Assembly: GCA_008933735.1 (NCBI GenBank)
Contig: WBUL01000023.1
Span: forward strand, 1 to 35,295
Source: Anaerolineae bacterium
Lineage (GTDB): Bacteria > Chloroflexota > Anaerolineae > Aggregatilineales > J027
Direction of reading: 5' to 3'
DNA: 35,295 bases
The notes under the pieces were generated by a model. It did not search any database. It saw only the letters and a program-made list of their open reading frames with translations, and was not told the origin of the DNA. A program made the position numbers and the translations under genes. Below are positions 9,233 to 18,085 of this stretch, in pieces (the first letter of the stretch is position 1; each line of letters begins with the position of its first letter).

Positions 9233-10439
9233 TACGCTGTGGGTGTTTGTGCTGGCGTGCATCGTCCATCTGGCCTTGTTTGGTGGCGGATTCTGGCAGG
9301 AAGAATATTTGCCCAACAGCTATGACGAAAGTCGTTACGTGTACTATGGGCAGGAAATCCGTGCCGGGCGGGGGATGCACGCGCCAGGGTATGATGACAA
9401 ACCTACCGCTTACGTCATGCCGCTGTTCCCGTTACTTATTGCGGCTGTCGGGCCAGATTCACTGGTGAAAATCCGGCTGGCACAGTTGGTCATTAGTGGT
9501 CTGGTCGCTGTAGTTACTTTCTGGATTGCCCGTCACCTTTACGGAGAAAAGATCGGCTGGCTGGCAGTGCTGGCGCTGCTGGCGAATCTGGGCTGGTTAC
9601 GCCAGCCGGGATATATCCTGACCGAACCGTTGTTTATTCTGCTCATGACAGCGGCAATCGGGATCATCATCTATAGACCGGAAAGCTGGCGCTGGTTAGC
9701 GGCGGCGGGAGCACTGATGGGATTGGCGTGGCTGACGCGGGGCGCAGCATTTGGGGCGCTGGTGTTTTTGTTCCTGTATCTTTGGTGGCGGGCAGGTTTC
9801 ATCAAAACTTTCATGACAGGAACCATCATGCTGCTTGTTATATCTCCCTGGATTATCCGCAACTATCGGGCATTTGATGCGTTTGTGCCCGTATCCACCC
9901 AATCGGGTAATGTGGTCGCAGGGGCATACAACGACGAGGTATATAAAAATCCCTGGGGCGATGGATGGATTAATCCTGACGAACTTTATAAGGGTGAGGT
10001 TTCTGAAGATTTTTTTAACGATGAAATTCGCTACAACCAGTTCTTGGCGGAAAAAGGACGAGAATGGATTCTGGAAAATCCCGAAAAACTACCCAAGCTG
10101 ATGACCGCGCATTTTTTTGGATTTATCCGACCCTGGCCGAAAATCACCCGCAGCGGGGTCGAATTGGCCTACGAGCTGTTAAGCTGGTCGGTTGGAATGC
10201 TGCTGCTTGTATACAGCCTGTGGATCACTTACAAAACACATGACCAGGCGATGCTTTTAATGTGGCTGGTGACCCTGGGTGGGTTTTTAACACACATGGT
10301 CTTTTTTGCCATCCCACGCTACCGTCTGCCTTACTCACCGTTTTTTGCAATTTTGCAGGCGGTTGCCCTCTGGCAGTTGTATAAGCAATACATCCAGAAA
10401 AAAACGTTGGTTGAAGCAAAACCTCTACAGGTCAGCTAA
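9198..10439 (+). CDS. GT39/PMT-like integral membrane glycosyltransferase
   Basis: A 413-residue polytopic membrane protein with roughly ten hydrophobic segments. It has the acidic extracytoplasmic loop after the first segment ([10 protein letters not shown]) found in dolichyl/undecaprenyl-phosphate-sugar mannosyltransferases of the ArnT/PMT type. Such enzymes move a sugar from a lipid carrier to protein or lipid outside the membrane; donor and acceptor are unknown here. I placed the start at the ATG 35 bp inside the end of the glucokinase, giving MKAIF and a natural first membrane segment; the longer frame from 9138 is fully inside the upstream gene. Its last 15 bp overlap the 3' end of hisA on the other strand. 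Confidence 0.75.
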   Translation: MKAIFTQLPLSNTLWVFVLACIVHLALFGGGFWQEEYLPNSYDESRYVYYGQEIRAGRGMHAPGYDDKPTAYVMPLFPLLIAAVGPDSLVKIRLAQLVISGLVAVVTFWIARHLYGEKIGWLAVLALLANLGWLRQPGYILTEPLFILLMTAAIGIIIYRPESWRWLAAAGALMGLAWLTRGAAFGALVFLFLYLWWRAGFIKTFMTGTIMLLVISPWIIRNYRAFDAFVPVSTQSGNVVAGAYNDEVYKNPWGDGWINPDELYKGEVSEDFFNDEIRYNQFLAEKGREWILENPEKLPKLMTAHFFGFIRPWPKITRSGVELAYELLSWSVGMLLLVYSLWITYKTHDQAMLLMWLVTLGGFLTHMVFFAIPRYRLPYSPFFAILQAVALWQLYKQYIQKKTLVEAKPLQVS

Positions 10440-11141
10440 CCGAATTGCTTCAGCAAGGTCAATCAGATTTTCATACAGTGCCTTGCCGAGAATTACCCCG
10501 GCGACCTCGGTTCCGGCCAGCGCTTTGACATCTTCAATGGAACGCACACCACCGGACGCGATCACCTGTAAGCCTGTTTCACGGGCAAGCTGGCGGGTGG
10601 CTTCCACATTCACGCCTCCTAACGCGCCATCGCGGGAAATATCGGTATACAGGGCGTGTTGGACACCTTTCTGTGCCATTGCCCTTCCTAAGGCCAGCGC
10701 CGTCCAGTCGGATTCGGTCTTCCAGCCATGCGTAGCGACCTTCCCGTTTTTGGCGTCGAGGGCCACTGAAATCCGTTCTGCGCCGTATTGGTGAATCAGG
10801 GCCTCCACCAGCGCCGGATTTTCAACAGCAGCCGTCCCCAGCACCGCACGCTGCACGCCACTGTTAAACGCCTGCTGGACATCAGCGGCTGTCCGCAGTC
10901 CCCCGCCAAATTGAATGGACAGGTTTAATCCACCGATGGCTTCCAGAATGGCCCAGGTGTTTGCCCCGGCATCTAGTGCCCCGTCGAGATTGACGATGTG
11001 CACCCAGTTTGCCCCGGCATCCAGCCAGCGTTGTGCCACTTCAACCGGGTTATCGCTGTAAATGGTTTTCTGGGTGGGGTCACCCTGCCGCAGACGAACC
11101 ACACGCCCTTCTTTTAAATCTATCGCAGGATAGATGATCAT
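10425..11141 (-). CDS. hisA: Phosphoribosylformimino-5-aminoimidazole carboxamide ribotide isomerase HisA
   Basis: A 238-residue TIM-barrel isomerase of histidine biosynthesis (EC 5.3.1.16). The N terminus MIIYPAIDLKEGRVVRL with Asp8, the phosphate-binding FGGGLR (78-83), Asp129 in VALDAKNG and the C-terminal ASGGV motif are diagnostic. In some actinobacteria this fold is the dual PriA enzyme, which cannot be excluded without the rest of the pathway. The start overlaps the stop of the DUF503 gene (ATGA), so it is the last gene of a three-gene minus-strand operon. No other his gene is near, so the pathway genes are scattered in this genome. Confidence 0.93.
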   Translation of the reverse strand: MIIYPAIDLKEGRVVRLRQGDPTQKTIYSDNPVEVAQRWLDAGANWVHIVNLDGALDAGANTWAILEAIGGLNLSIQFGGGLRTAADVQQAFNSGVQRAVLGTAAVENPALVEALIHQYGAERISVALDAKNGKVATHGWKTESDWTALALGRAMAQKGVQHALYTDISRDGALGGVNVEATRQLARETGLQVIASGGVRSIEDVKALAGTEVAGVILGKALYENLIDLAEAIRLADL

Positions 11142-11428
11142 AATCGAATCGTTTCTATGTTATGCTCTATCACATCCACATCCGGGCGGTAGTGTTCAAT
11201 CCAATCCACGATATTTTCCAGCCATTGGTTGGCATGAACTGCGTGGGTGCTGACTACCGCAACGCCAATGGTAGACGACTGCCAGACATCGTGAAATCCG
11301 ACTTCCGCCGCTGCCGCGTTGAACTTTTTCTGAATCTGAGCAATCAGGGATTTAACGATGCTGCGTTTTTCCTTCAGCGACTGCACACCGGGCAAATGAA
11401 GTTCTATCGAACACGTTCCAACAATCAT
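11138..11428 (-). CDS. DUF503-family protein (YlxP-like)
   Basis: A 96-residue protein of the DUF503 family, a small ferredoxin-like alpha/beta protein often coded next to translation genes (ylxP near rbfA and infB). The family signature is complete: MIVGTCSIELHLPG, then SLKEKRSIVKSL, then a conserved FHDVWQSSTIGVAVVS block. Biochemical function is unknown. It lies between the lipM-like gene (21 bp upstream) and hisA (ATGA overlap), so it is co-transcribed with them. Confidence 0.88.
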   Translation of the reverse strand: MIVGTCSIELHLPGVQSLKEKRSIVKSLIAQIQKKFNAAAAEVGFHDVWQSSTIGVAVVSTHAVHANQWLENIVDWIEHYRPDVDVIEHNIETIRL

Positions 11429-11449
11429 TATCTGGATTAGAAAGAGATT

Positions 11450-12253
11450 CTAGCGCTTATATGTCCATGCATCATGACTGTACACTTCTGCACGTAATTG
11501 TTCAAGGCGCAGTGATTCCTCCGGAGTCAGAAAACTATCTTCAAAAATCATGCCCAGGGCTTCCGCAAAGCCCTCCACCATCGCGTAGGCAGCGGTTTCC
11601 CAGTCAATGACTTTACCCAGGGCGTGTTCAAGCGTGGTGGCCCGTTGGCGGACTTTTTCGCGGGCGTCGTCGCGTTCCCATTCATTCGGATAAGCCAGGG
11701 TTTCACAGATGCGGGTAATATCGCCGCTGAGGGGTAATGAACCGTGCTGCAAAACCGCCTTTTGCCGCCTTACCTGAGCGCTCCCGATCAGTTTACGGCC
11801 ATCGAAAGTCAGTTCGTAATGGGAAGGGGTCTCAAAACAGACGGCACTGCCGGGGCGCCCTTTCGACTGGCGTCTTGATTCAGCTTCTAGGCCAAGGACT
11901 TCAAGACCACGCCGCAGACCTTCAGTCAAGCGCCGGTAACTCGTTACGATGTCGCCTTCCACCAGAGGATTGTCCTGTGGTAGGCTAATACTGTAGGTGA
12001 GTTCATCTGTATGCAGAATCGCCCGCCCGCCTGTCGGACGGCGTACCAGCATCCATCCTTTTGATTGAAGCCGTGATTCATCGACATCGGTCATAGATTG
12101 GGCATAACCGAGCGAGAGACAGGCTGGATGCCAGCGATACAGGCGTAAGGTTGGCGGTACATGCCCATCACCAACGGCTTCCATGATGGCCTGGTCTGTT
12201 GCCATATTCGTGATGCCGTCCTGGGGGGGCGAGAGGATCAAGCGCATTTGCAT
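11450..12253 (-). CDS. Lipoate/octanoate protein transferase, LipM-like
   Basis: A 267-residue member of the BPL/LplA/LipB fold. RRPTGGRAIL (71-80) is the lipoyl-binding motif, Lys154 in GRKLIGSAQ is the conserved lysine, and Cys139 in CFETPSHYEL matches the cysteine that marks the LipM octanoyltransferases of Gram-positives. The likely job is octanoyl transfer from acyl carrier protein to lipoyl domains or GcvH. A lipoate ligase is the alternative. First gene of the minus-strand operon with DUF503 and hisA; a TATAAT on the minus strand (12295-12300) may be its -10 box. The start could be the first or third codon (MQM); no close ribosome site is seen. Confidence 0.75.
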   Translation of the reverse strand: MQMRLILSPPQDGITNMATDQAIMEAVGDGHVPPTLRLYRWHPACLSLGYAQSMTDVDESRLQSKGWMLVRRPTGGRAILHTDELTYSISLPQDNPLVEGDIVTSYRRLTEGLRRGLEVLGLEAESRRQSKGRPGSAVCFETPSHYELTFDGRKLIGSAQVRRQKAVLQHGSLPLSGDITRICETLAYPNEWERDDAREKVRQRATTLEHALGKVIDWETAAYAMVEGFAEALGMIFEDSFLTPEESLRLEQLRAEVYSHDAWTYKR

Positions 12254-12263
12254 AGCGTGGAAA

Positions 12264-12291
12264 TTGAACCTTTCAGCAACTTGCGTATACT
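12264..12291 (+). promoter_or_regulatory. Promoter of the LCP gene
   Basis: TTGAAC (12264-12269) and TATACT (12286-12291) lie 16 bp apart, about 25 bp before the LCP start codon. The region is shared with the divergent lipM-like gene. Confidence 0.45.
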
Positions 12292-12316
12292 ACTATTATA
12301 AACACGGGTACGCTAA

Positions 12317-13633
12317 ATGGAAGAAACGCAAAAGACCCCCCAGAATCAGCCGCAGCAGCCGGATGCCAGTTATAACGCGGCAACGGTGCGCTATGATTAT
12401 TCGCATCTGCGTGAGCCGGACAGCCGAAAGAATCACTGGTACGCAGGCCCGGATAATCCCCAGGCACCGCCACCCGGAACCGTCCAGATGCCTCCCCCAG
12501 CGGCGATCCCATCGCCAGTGGAGCGCAAAGGGCCAACACGCCAGCGCATTGATGATCGCCGCAAGCGTAAAGCATCTGGAATGCCGGAAAATTGGGCCTG
12601 GGTGGTCATTGCCAGCGCATTGTTGGGGCTGACCATTGTCGGCAGTTTGATTCTGGTGGTTGTCATTCGTTACGCCGTGCGAGATAACGATGACGGGACG
12701 GAACTGGCAGCCGGCCCGGAGATCGAGCCAACGTCCATTATTTATTCCGGTGAAGGAACGGTGGTCGGTGGTGCGCTGGAAGGTAACAGCCTGGAAATCC
12801 AGCAGGCCAAATGGGATGGGCAGGAGCGCTTTACGATTCTGCTGATGGGGCTGGATAAACGCCCCTCAGAAACCGGTACGGCCTTCCGCACCGATGTCAT
12901 GATGCTCATCAGCCTTGATCCTAAAACCAACAGCGTCGGGGTACTGAGCATTCCGCGGGATACCTATGTTGAAGTGCCGTATGCGGGGTTGCAGCGGGTG
13001 AATGCGGCCTACGTCATTGGCGAACTGGAAGGGCCGGGCGGCGGCCCGCGTCTGGCAATGCAGACCGTGCAGTACAATTTTGGTATCCGTGTAAATGAGT
13101 TTGTTACTGTTGATTTTCAGACGGTCATCGGTCTGATTGACGCGATTGGCGGCGTGGACATTAATGTCCAGAAAGCTATCGTTGATTACAGCTACCCCAC
13201 CATGGATTACGGTACGGAAGTGGTCAATATTCCAGCCGGACAGCAGCATTTCGACGGCGAAACAGCCCTCAAGTATGCCCGTTCGCGCCACAATTCGGAC
13301 GATATTGACCGTGCCCGCCGTCAGCAGGATGTGCTCTATGCAGCGCGTGACCGTATTCTTTCTCTAGGAATGGTGGATGATCTGCTGCTGCAAGCACCAG
13401 CGATTTACGCCAATCTCAAATCGGGCATCAATACAGGTTTGAGTTTTGATCAGATGATTCAACTGGCGCTGTGGTTTGCCGATGTCCCGCGTGAAAATAT
13501 CCGCACTGGTGTAGTGAGTTGGGAATACCTCATCGGTTACGAAACTCCCACAGGCGGTTCGGTGCTTGTGCCAAATCGCTCGCGGATTGGCTCTCTGATG
13601 GTGGATGTTTTTGGGGCGGATTACAGCCAGTAA
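12317..13633 (+). CDS. LytR-CpsA-Psr (LCP) family cell-envelope ligase
   Basis: A 438-residue LCP protein; such enzymes attach lipid-linked glycopolymers to the cell wall outside the membrane. A proline-rich cytoplasmic tail (1-90) is followed by one membrane segment (about 93-118) and a linker. The LCP domain then starts near 171 with FTILLMGLDKR, TD at 192-193, SIPRD (211-215), ALKYARSRH (317-325) and DIDRARRQQ (329-337), the arginine and aspartate residues that bind the polyprenyl pyrophosphate. Only 38 bp separate it from the following membrane glycosyltransferase, which suits a joint role in surface glycan assembly. No clear ribosome site precedes the ATG. Confidence 0.9.
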   Translation: MEETQKTPQNQPQQPDASYNAATVRYDYSHLREPDSRKNHWYAGPDNPQAPPPGTVQMPPPAAIPSPVERKGPTRQRIDDRRKRKASGMPENWAWVVIASALLGLTIVGSLILVVVIRYAVRDNDDGTELAAGPEIEPTSIIYSGEGTVVGGALEGNSLEIQQAKWDGQERFTILLMGLDKRPSETGTAFRTDVMMLISLDPKTNSVGVLSIPRDTYVEVPYAGLQRVNAAYVIGELEGPGGGPRLAMQTVQYNFGIRVNEFVTVDFQTVIGLIDAIGGVDINVQKAIVDYSYPTMDYGTEVVNIPAGQQHFDGETALKYARSRHNSDDIDRARRQQDVLYAARDRILSLGMVDDLLLQAPAIYANLKSGINTGLSFDQMIQLALWFADVPRENIRTGVVSWEYLIGYETPTGGSVLVPNRSRIGSLMVDVFGADYSQ

Positions 13634-13671
13634 GCTCCTGTTGGTTCTAAATAAACCTGGAAAGGTCATTC

Positions 13672-15558
13672 GTGCGGCATCGCCATATTTTTGTGTCAGC
13701 CCTGCTGCTGCTGGCAATGTACGGCTACCTCCTGACGCACTTTCCCACTGACAGCTTTTGGTATGACGAAACCGTCAGCGGTTACCTCGCCCTCCATACC
13801 TGGGATACCCTGTGGAAGTGGACAACTGAGATCGACATCCAGCCGCCGCTTTACTTTGGGTCACTTAAGCTGTGGGCAAAGCAGGCCGGATCAGATGAGT
13901 TTGTCCTGCGTTACTATTCGCTGCTGGCCGGTTTTGCCGGGCTGGCAGGCATGATTCAATTGGGAAAACGAGTTACCGGCACACCCACAGGCGGTTGGGG
14001 AGCGGCGCTGGCGCTGTTTGCCTCTGGTGGGTTTGTCTATGCAACAGGCGAGGCCCGAACTTACGCATTGGTGCTGACCCTGTCCATCTGGTCACTGGTA
14101 TTCATGGACGCCGCGCTGCATAAAACCACCCTGGGCCGGATGCTGGTTTACGGCCTTGTAACTATCGCCGCAATCTATGCCCACTACACGGCGGTGTTTC
14201 TGGTGGCCGCGCAGGGTGCATATGTTTTTTTCAGGTATCAGACTGTTAATCGCAAATTTCTGATTTTCCTGCTCCCTGGTCTTGGTTATCTCCCCTGGAC
14301 ATATATCATCGCCAATAAGGGGATGCCGGAAGGGCTTGCGTTTGAAGGGTCAGTCCCGATTGACACGATTCTGAAGACGTACTGGCAGTTTTATCTTTTT
14401 GGTCAGGTTGTCGTTGATGACATGGCAGCCAAGCTCGGCTGGATCATTGCGGGGCTGGCCGTCCTCCTGACTCTTTTTCTGTTCTGGAAAAAACGCCTGC
14501 CGATTCTGGTGCTTCTGATAGGGCTTATGCCCATTTTTCTTCTTACCCTGAGTATTCGTCTGGTTGAAGCCAAACTATCTGGTCGGCATGGCTGGGCCTT
14601 ATGGATTGGCATGGCCCTGCTCGCCGGACTAGGTGTGCATTACTGGCTGGAAAAATGGAAAAATCCACTGGTGCATCTGGTTGCAGTTGGTGTGATCGTA
14701 TTTGTCTATACGCGCTGGCCCGAAGCGCTGCCCGATATTTACCCCAGTGATTTCAACAGCGCTTTTGCCTACATTCACGACAATGCTCAGCCCAACGATT
14801 TCCTGATTTTACGGGATGGGTCGTTGGTTACGGCGGCTGAATATTACCGCACACCTCTGAAACATGTTGGTTTTCCCAATGTCGTGATCTTAAACGTGAA
14901 CCACAACTTAAACTTTTTTGAGGCACAGAACCTGCTTAAGGAAGAGCTTCCACCAGACACCGAAAATATCTGGATCGTGTCGTGGGATGGCGAAATCATG
15001 GATCCTCAAGAGTTAACGTTTGGCATAGCGGAATATATAGGCGGGCTGCCAGAAGAGACTATTTATTTCGGTGATGTGTACGTTTCCCGTTACGAATATC
15101 GGCGCGATACCATCTCAATGCTTGACCACATCATGGATTTGCAGGATGTCCTGCAAATCGGCTCAGATGGCCCCAGTCTCCTGGGGGTTGAAGTTTATTA
15201 CAAGGAAACCTCTCCCAACTGCCCGGTGATTTTCCACGCCTGGTGGTGGCGCGGCAGCACCGATTATCCAAACGCTCGTATCAGTTACCGTCTGCTGGGG
15301 CCAGAGGATGCCATTCTGGCGCAGTATGATTTTGAATTATCCGGCCAGCTCTATCCACAGAAAAAATGGCTTCCATTTATGCCAACCTTAGGCCGGGCGG
15401 ATTTGCGGATTCCGGGAGGGGTGGATCAGGTAACGGCTGCCATTGTCGTTTATGACCTGAACAATGAGCAGCCGCCGCAGTCCGCAAAATTAGAGAAAAT
15501 CCCGGTTACCCCAGGGACTTCCTCCTACTGTGATTACGTGGTGCTGCTGCCAGAATGA
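13672..15558 (+). CDS. GT39-like membrane glycosyltransferase with C-terminal extracytoplasmic domain
   Basis: A 628-residue protein. The first ~350 residues hold about ten hydrophobic segments with the acidic loop FWYDETVSGY after segment 1 and the IQPPLYFG motif. This is the pattern of GT-C enzymes of the PMT/ArnT (GT39) type using polyprenyl-phosphate sugars. The remaining ~270 residues are hydrophilic and probably extracytoplasmic; I do not recognise a named domain there. The start is GTG with GGAAAGG 6 nt before it. Follows the LCP gene as the second gene of the operon. Acceptor unknown. Confidence 0.75.
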   Translation: MRHRHIFVSALLLLAMYGYLLTHFPTDSFWYDETVSGYLALHTWDTLWKWTTEIDIQPPLYFGSLKLWAKQAGSDEFVLRYYSLLAGFAGLAGMIQLGKRVTGTPTGGWGAALALFASGGFVYATGEARTYALVLTLSIWSLVFMDAALHKTTLGRMLVYGLVTIAAIYAHYTAVFLVAAQGAYVFFRYQTVNRKFLIFLLPGLGYLPWTYIIANKGMPEGLAFEGSVPIDTILKTYWQFYLFGQVVVDDMAAKLGWIIAGLAVLLTLFLFWKKRLPILVLLIGLMPIFLLTLSIRLVEAKLSGRHGWALWIGMALLAGLGVHYWLEKWKNPLVHLVAVGVIVFVYTRWPEALPDIYPSDFNSAFAYIHDNAQPNDFLILRDGSLVTAAEYYRTPLKHVGFPNVVILNVNHNLNFFEAQNLLKEELPPDTENIWIVSWDGEIMDPQELTFGIAEYIGGLPEETIYFGDVYVSRYEYRRDTISMLDHIMDLQDVLQIGSDGPSLLGVEVYYKETSPNCPVIFHAWWWRGSTDYPNARISYRLLGPEDAILAQYDFELSGQLYPQKKWLPFMPTLGRADLRIPGGVDQVTAAIVVYDLNNEQPPQSAKLEKIPVTPGTSSYCDYVVLLPE

Positions 15559-15595
15559 CCATTTCCTCCAGAGAAAAGGCACTGCCTGAAGATTC

Positions 15596-16759
15596 TCAGG
15601 GGCAGCTTGGGTTGTCCTGAGTGAACATGCCCATTGCATCGTATTCTTCTTCAGACAGCCCGAGGGTGTAATTCACATTTTCTACGCGCTTGACCAGTTT
15701 GCGGTAAAAAGTCCCGTCGGTGTCTTTTTCGACGACAACCACAAACGTGTCGGTGATCGCTTGATGGTGATGATCCAGTTTGATATGACCGCATGGGCCA
15801 TCGAATTCTACACGAGCCAGCGCCTGCTGAAACCTAGACTGTTTCCCGGAAAGATCGCCGCCTATGGCTTCCAACCCCAGCAGCGCTGCTTTGGTGTTCG
15901 CATAGTACCCCAGTGCAAAATAGGATGGAAAATTGAACCGATCCGAATACATCTGCTGGTAAGTAGAAACAAACTTCTGCCAGTGAGGGGCTGGGTCATC
16001 ATCGGCGGTAATGCCCCCTGAAATCACTCCTACAAGATAATCCAACGCCAGGTCACGATGACTCAACACTGATTGGTCAGCGGTAATCGCCCCTGAAAGG
16101 ATCGGGGTTTTGTGTCCGGCGTCATAATACTGCTGAAGAAAGTGAATTGCGTCTGAACCGCCCAGCGCTACAAGAATGGCATCAATGTCCCCAGGCAGGG
16201 TGTTGATGATTTCACGATAATCTGATGTCATCAAGGGAACCCAGAACTTGTTTACGACCCGGCCTCCGGCACGGCAAAATTCCAGCATGAAGCCGCCGAT
16301 CTGGGCATGAGGATAAGAGTAATTTTCCGCAAGGGTAACAACGCGCCTGAAACCGAGGGTTTCATAGGCATATTTACCGAGACCCGCCACGCACTGCACC
16401 CCATTCACGACAAAGTTGAACAGGTTCGGTACATCGTGGGTGAGATTTTGGGCCCCGGACGTTCCATTGACAAAAGTAATGTCAGGGTGTTCCAGCGCGA
16501 ACTGACGTATCGCCAGCCCTTCATTTCCCGACAGCGGGCCGACAATGAAGTCCACTTTGTCTTTGTCGATCAACTTTCGGGTTTTGCTGAGTGCCCCTTC
16601 CGGGTCGCCAACGGTACCTTCAACGATGAGTTCAATAGGCTTGCCAGCCACGCGTCCGTTGAATTCGGCAACGGCCATTTCAACGCCACGCACACCATCC
16701 CGGCCCAATTCCGTGAATGGGCCAAACAACGTACTTAGAACACCAATACGAATAGCCAT
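15596..16759 (-). CDS. Branched-chain amino-acid type (LivJ/K-like) substrate-binding protein without signal peptide
   Basis: A 387-residue type I periplasmic-binding fold protein. IRIGVLSTLFGPFTELGRDGVRG opens directly with the first beta strand (shown here for position only, residues 3-25), and FIVGPLSGNEGLAI follows, as in Leu/Ile/Val or amide binding proteins. Unlike a transported receptor it has no signal peptide or lipobox before the domain, and no permease or ATPase genes are adjacent. It may be a cytoplasmic ligand sensor of the AmiC kind, or a lone gene whose start was shortened; the sequence upstream of the ATG has a strong GGAGGGGGG site 5 nt away, so this start is probably right. 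Confidence 0.8.
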   Translation of the reverse strand: MAIRIGVLSTLFGPFTELGRDGVRGVEMAVAEFNGRVAGKPIELIVEGTVGDPEGALSKTRKLIDKDKVDFIVGPLSGNEGLAIRQFALEHPDITFVNGTSGAQNLTHDVPNLFNFVVNGVQCVAGLGKYAYETLGFRRVVTLAENYSYPHAQIGGFMLEFCRAGGRVVNKFWVPLMTSDYREIINTLPGDIDAILVALGGSDAIHFLQQYYDAGHKTPILSGAITADQSVLSHRDLALDYLVGVISGGITADDDPAPHWQKFVSTYQQMYSDRFNFPSYFALGYYANTKAALLGLEAIGGDLSGKQSRFQQALARVEFDGPCGHIKLDHHHQAITDTFVVVVEKDTDGTFYRKLVKRVENVNYTLGLSEEEYDAMGMFTQDNPSCP

Positions 16760-16784
16760 GGAAGCCCCCCTCCAAACTATGTGG

Positions 16785-16806
16785 ATATTAAAAACCTCTT
16801 TAATAT
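16785..16806. promoter_or_regulatory. Perfect inverted repeat, likely operator
   Basis: ATATTAAA (16785-16792), six bases, TTTAATAT (16799-16806): a perfect 8-bp inverted repeat in an AT-rich spot 26 bp upstream of the substrate-binding protein start, next to -10-like sequences on the minus strand. The arrangement suits a dimeric regulator, but a weak RNA hairpin in the leader is possible. Confidence 0.45.
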
Positions 16807-16877
16807 TTTATAAAAGTATCTGTAAGAAACAAGTTTCCAGTGACGGTTACAGACTAAATTAATGCGAAATTCATGAT

Positions 16878-16905
16878 TTGCATTAGAACAAAGGTTCTGT
16901 ATAAT
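16878..16905 (+). promoter_or_regulatory. Promoter with embedded LexA-type box
   Basis: TTGCAT (16878-16883) and a perfect TATAAT (16900-16905) are 16 bp apart. The spacer holds AGAACAAAGGTTCT (16885-16898), an inverted repeat of the form GAAC-N4-GTTC, the LexA (DinR) box of Gram-positive bacteria, also reported for the Chloroflexota genus Dehalococcoides. Repressor bound there would block RNA polymerase. The start codon at 16912 lies 7 nt after the -10 box. Confidence 0.7.
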
Positions 16906-16911
16906 GAGTGT

Positions 16912-18060
16912 ATGAATGTGCATGTGAAACCAGATACGCTCACCCAGTTAAACCGTCTGGGAAATATCACGCAGCATGAACCGGCTGGTGATCATCCGCA
17001 GCGTGAAACCCCCAGTTTGCTTAATTGTGTCAGTCATGTAACTACGCCTCAGGGTAAGAAGGCGGTTCTCAAAACCATGCTGACCACCGCCTGTGAGCGC
17101 AACTGCCATTACTGTGTTTTTCGGGCAGGTCGCTCCAAAACGGAGCGTGTCAGTTTTACACCGGACGAAATGGCGAAAGCCTTTAATACCCTGGAACAGG
17201 CGGGTCAGGTAGATGGGGCGTTTCTGTCATCAGGGATTATTAAAGGTGGAGTTACGACTCAGGACAAAATTCTGGATACTGCTGAAATTATCCGCAAAAA
17301 ATATGACTACCAGGGATACCTGCACCTCAAACTCATGCCCGGCGCAGAGTATGATCAGGTACACCGCGCCATGCAGCTTGCAGACCGGGTATCGATTAAC
17401 CTGGAAGGGCCAACGGAGGAACGGCTTAATCTGCTTGCCCCCAAAAAGGATTTTATGAAAGAACTGCTGGAAGTTTTGAGGTTTGCCGCCCACATCCGGC
17501 AGAATCATCAAGAAAAAACAATCGCCAGCATCACCACCCAGTTTGTGGTCGGCGCGGTGGGGGATACGGATCTGGAAGTGCTGTCCGTAAGTGAACGTCT
17601 GTATAAAGAGCTTCGGCTCAGCCGCGCCTACTACATGGGCTTCAATCCCGTCGAGCAGACCCCTTTTGAAAATTTACCCTCCAGCAATGACCGCCGTATT
17701 TTGCGGTTGTACCAGTCCAGTTTTCTGCTGCGCGATTATGGCTGGACGGTAGAAGATTTCCTGTTTTCCCAGGACGGGAATCTTCCCATGGATCACGATC
17801 CCAAAATCCTGTGGGCCAACACCTATCTTCGGGAAAATCCGGTAGACGTGGTAAGGGCTGACCGGGAACACCTGTTAAGGGTACCAGGGATTGGCCGGAA
17901 AACGGCAGATGCGATCCTCCGTGCTCGGAAGCAGGTTCACTTAACGGATCTGGCGCAGTTGCAAAAACTGGGAGTTCCGGCGCGAGCGGTTCCGTATATT
18001 CTGCTGGATGGGAAAAAACTGCTTGTGCAGCTATCCCTGTTTCCCTCACATGAGGCATAA
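16912..18060 (+). CDS. Radical SAM protein with helix-hairpin-helix, DNA modification/repair type
   Basis: A 382-residue radical SAM enzyme of the COG4277 kind (predicted DNA-binding, linked to uracil-DNA-glycosylase-like proteins in other genomes). The iron-sulfur motif CxxxCxxC is Cys61, Cys65, Cys68 (CERNCHYC), and the barrel carries FLSSG and NLEGPT motifs. The C terminus holds a helix-hairpin-helix DNA-binding motif VPGIGRKTA (324-332). The usual partner (UDG-like/DUF4130) is not adjacent. I chose the ATG at 16912; the predicted transcription start falls on or next to it, which implies a leaderless mRNA, and no Shine-Dalgarno is seen. The LexA-type box in its promoter supports a role in DNA damage. 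Reaction unknown. Confidence 0.88.
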   Translation: MNVHVKPDTLTQLNRLGNITQHEPAGDHPQRETPSLLNCVSHVTTPQGKKAVLKTMLTTACERNCHYCVFRAGRSKTERVSFTPDEMAKAFNTLEQAGQVDGAFLSSGIIKGGVTTQDKILDTAEIIRKKYDYQGYLHLKLMPGAEYDQVHRAMQLADRVSINLEGPTEERLNLLAPKKDFMKELLEVLRFAAHIRQNHQEKTIASITTQFVVGAVGDTDLEVLSVSERLYKELRLSRAYYMGFNPVEQTPFENLPSSNDRRILRLYQSSFLLRDYGWTVEDFLFSQDGNLPMDHDPKILWANTYLRENPVDVVRADREHLLRVPGIGRKTADAILRARKQVHLTDLAQLQKLGVPARAVPYILLDGKKLLVQLSLFPSHEA

Positions 18061-18085
18061 TCAACCTATTCAGGAGAAAATCATC

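Noticed and set aside
15582..15604. Hairpin between the converging glycosyltransferase and binding-protein genes
   Set aside because: CCTGA/TCAGG is only 5 bp with a bulge and no T run; too weak to call a terminator.
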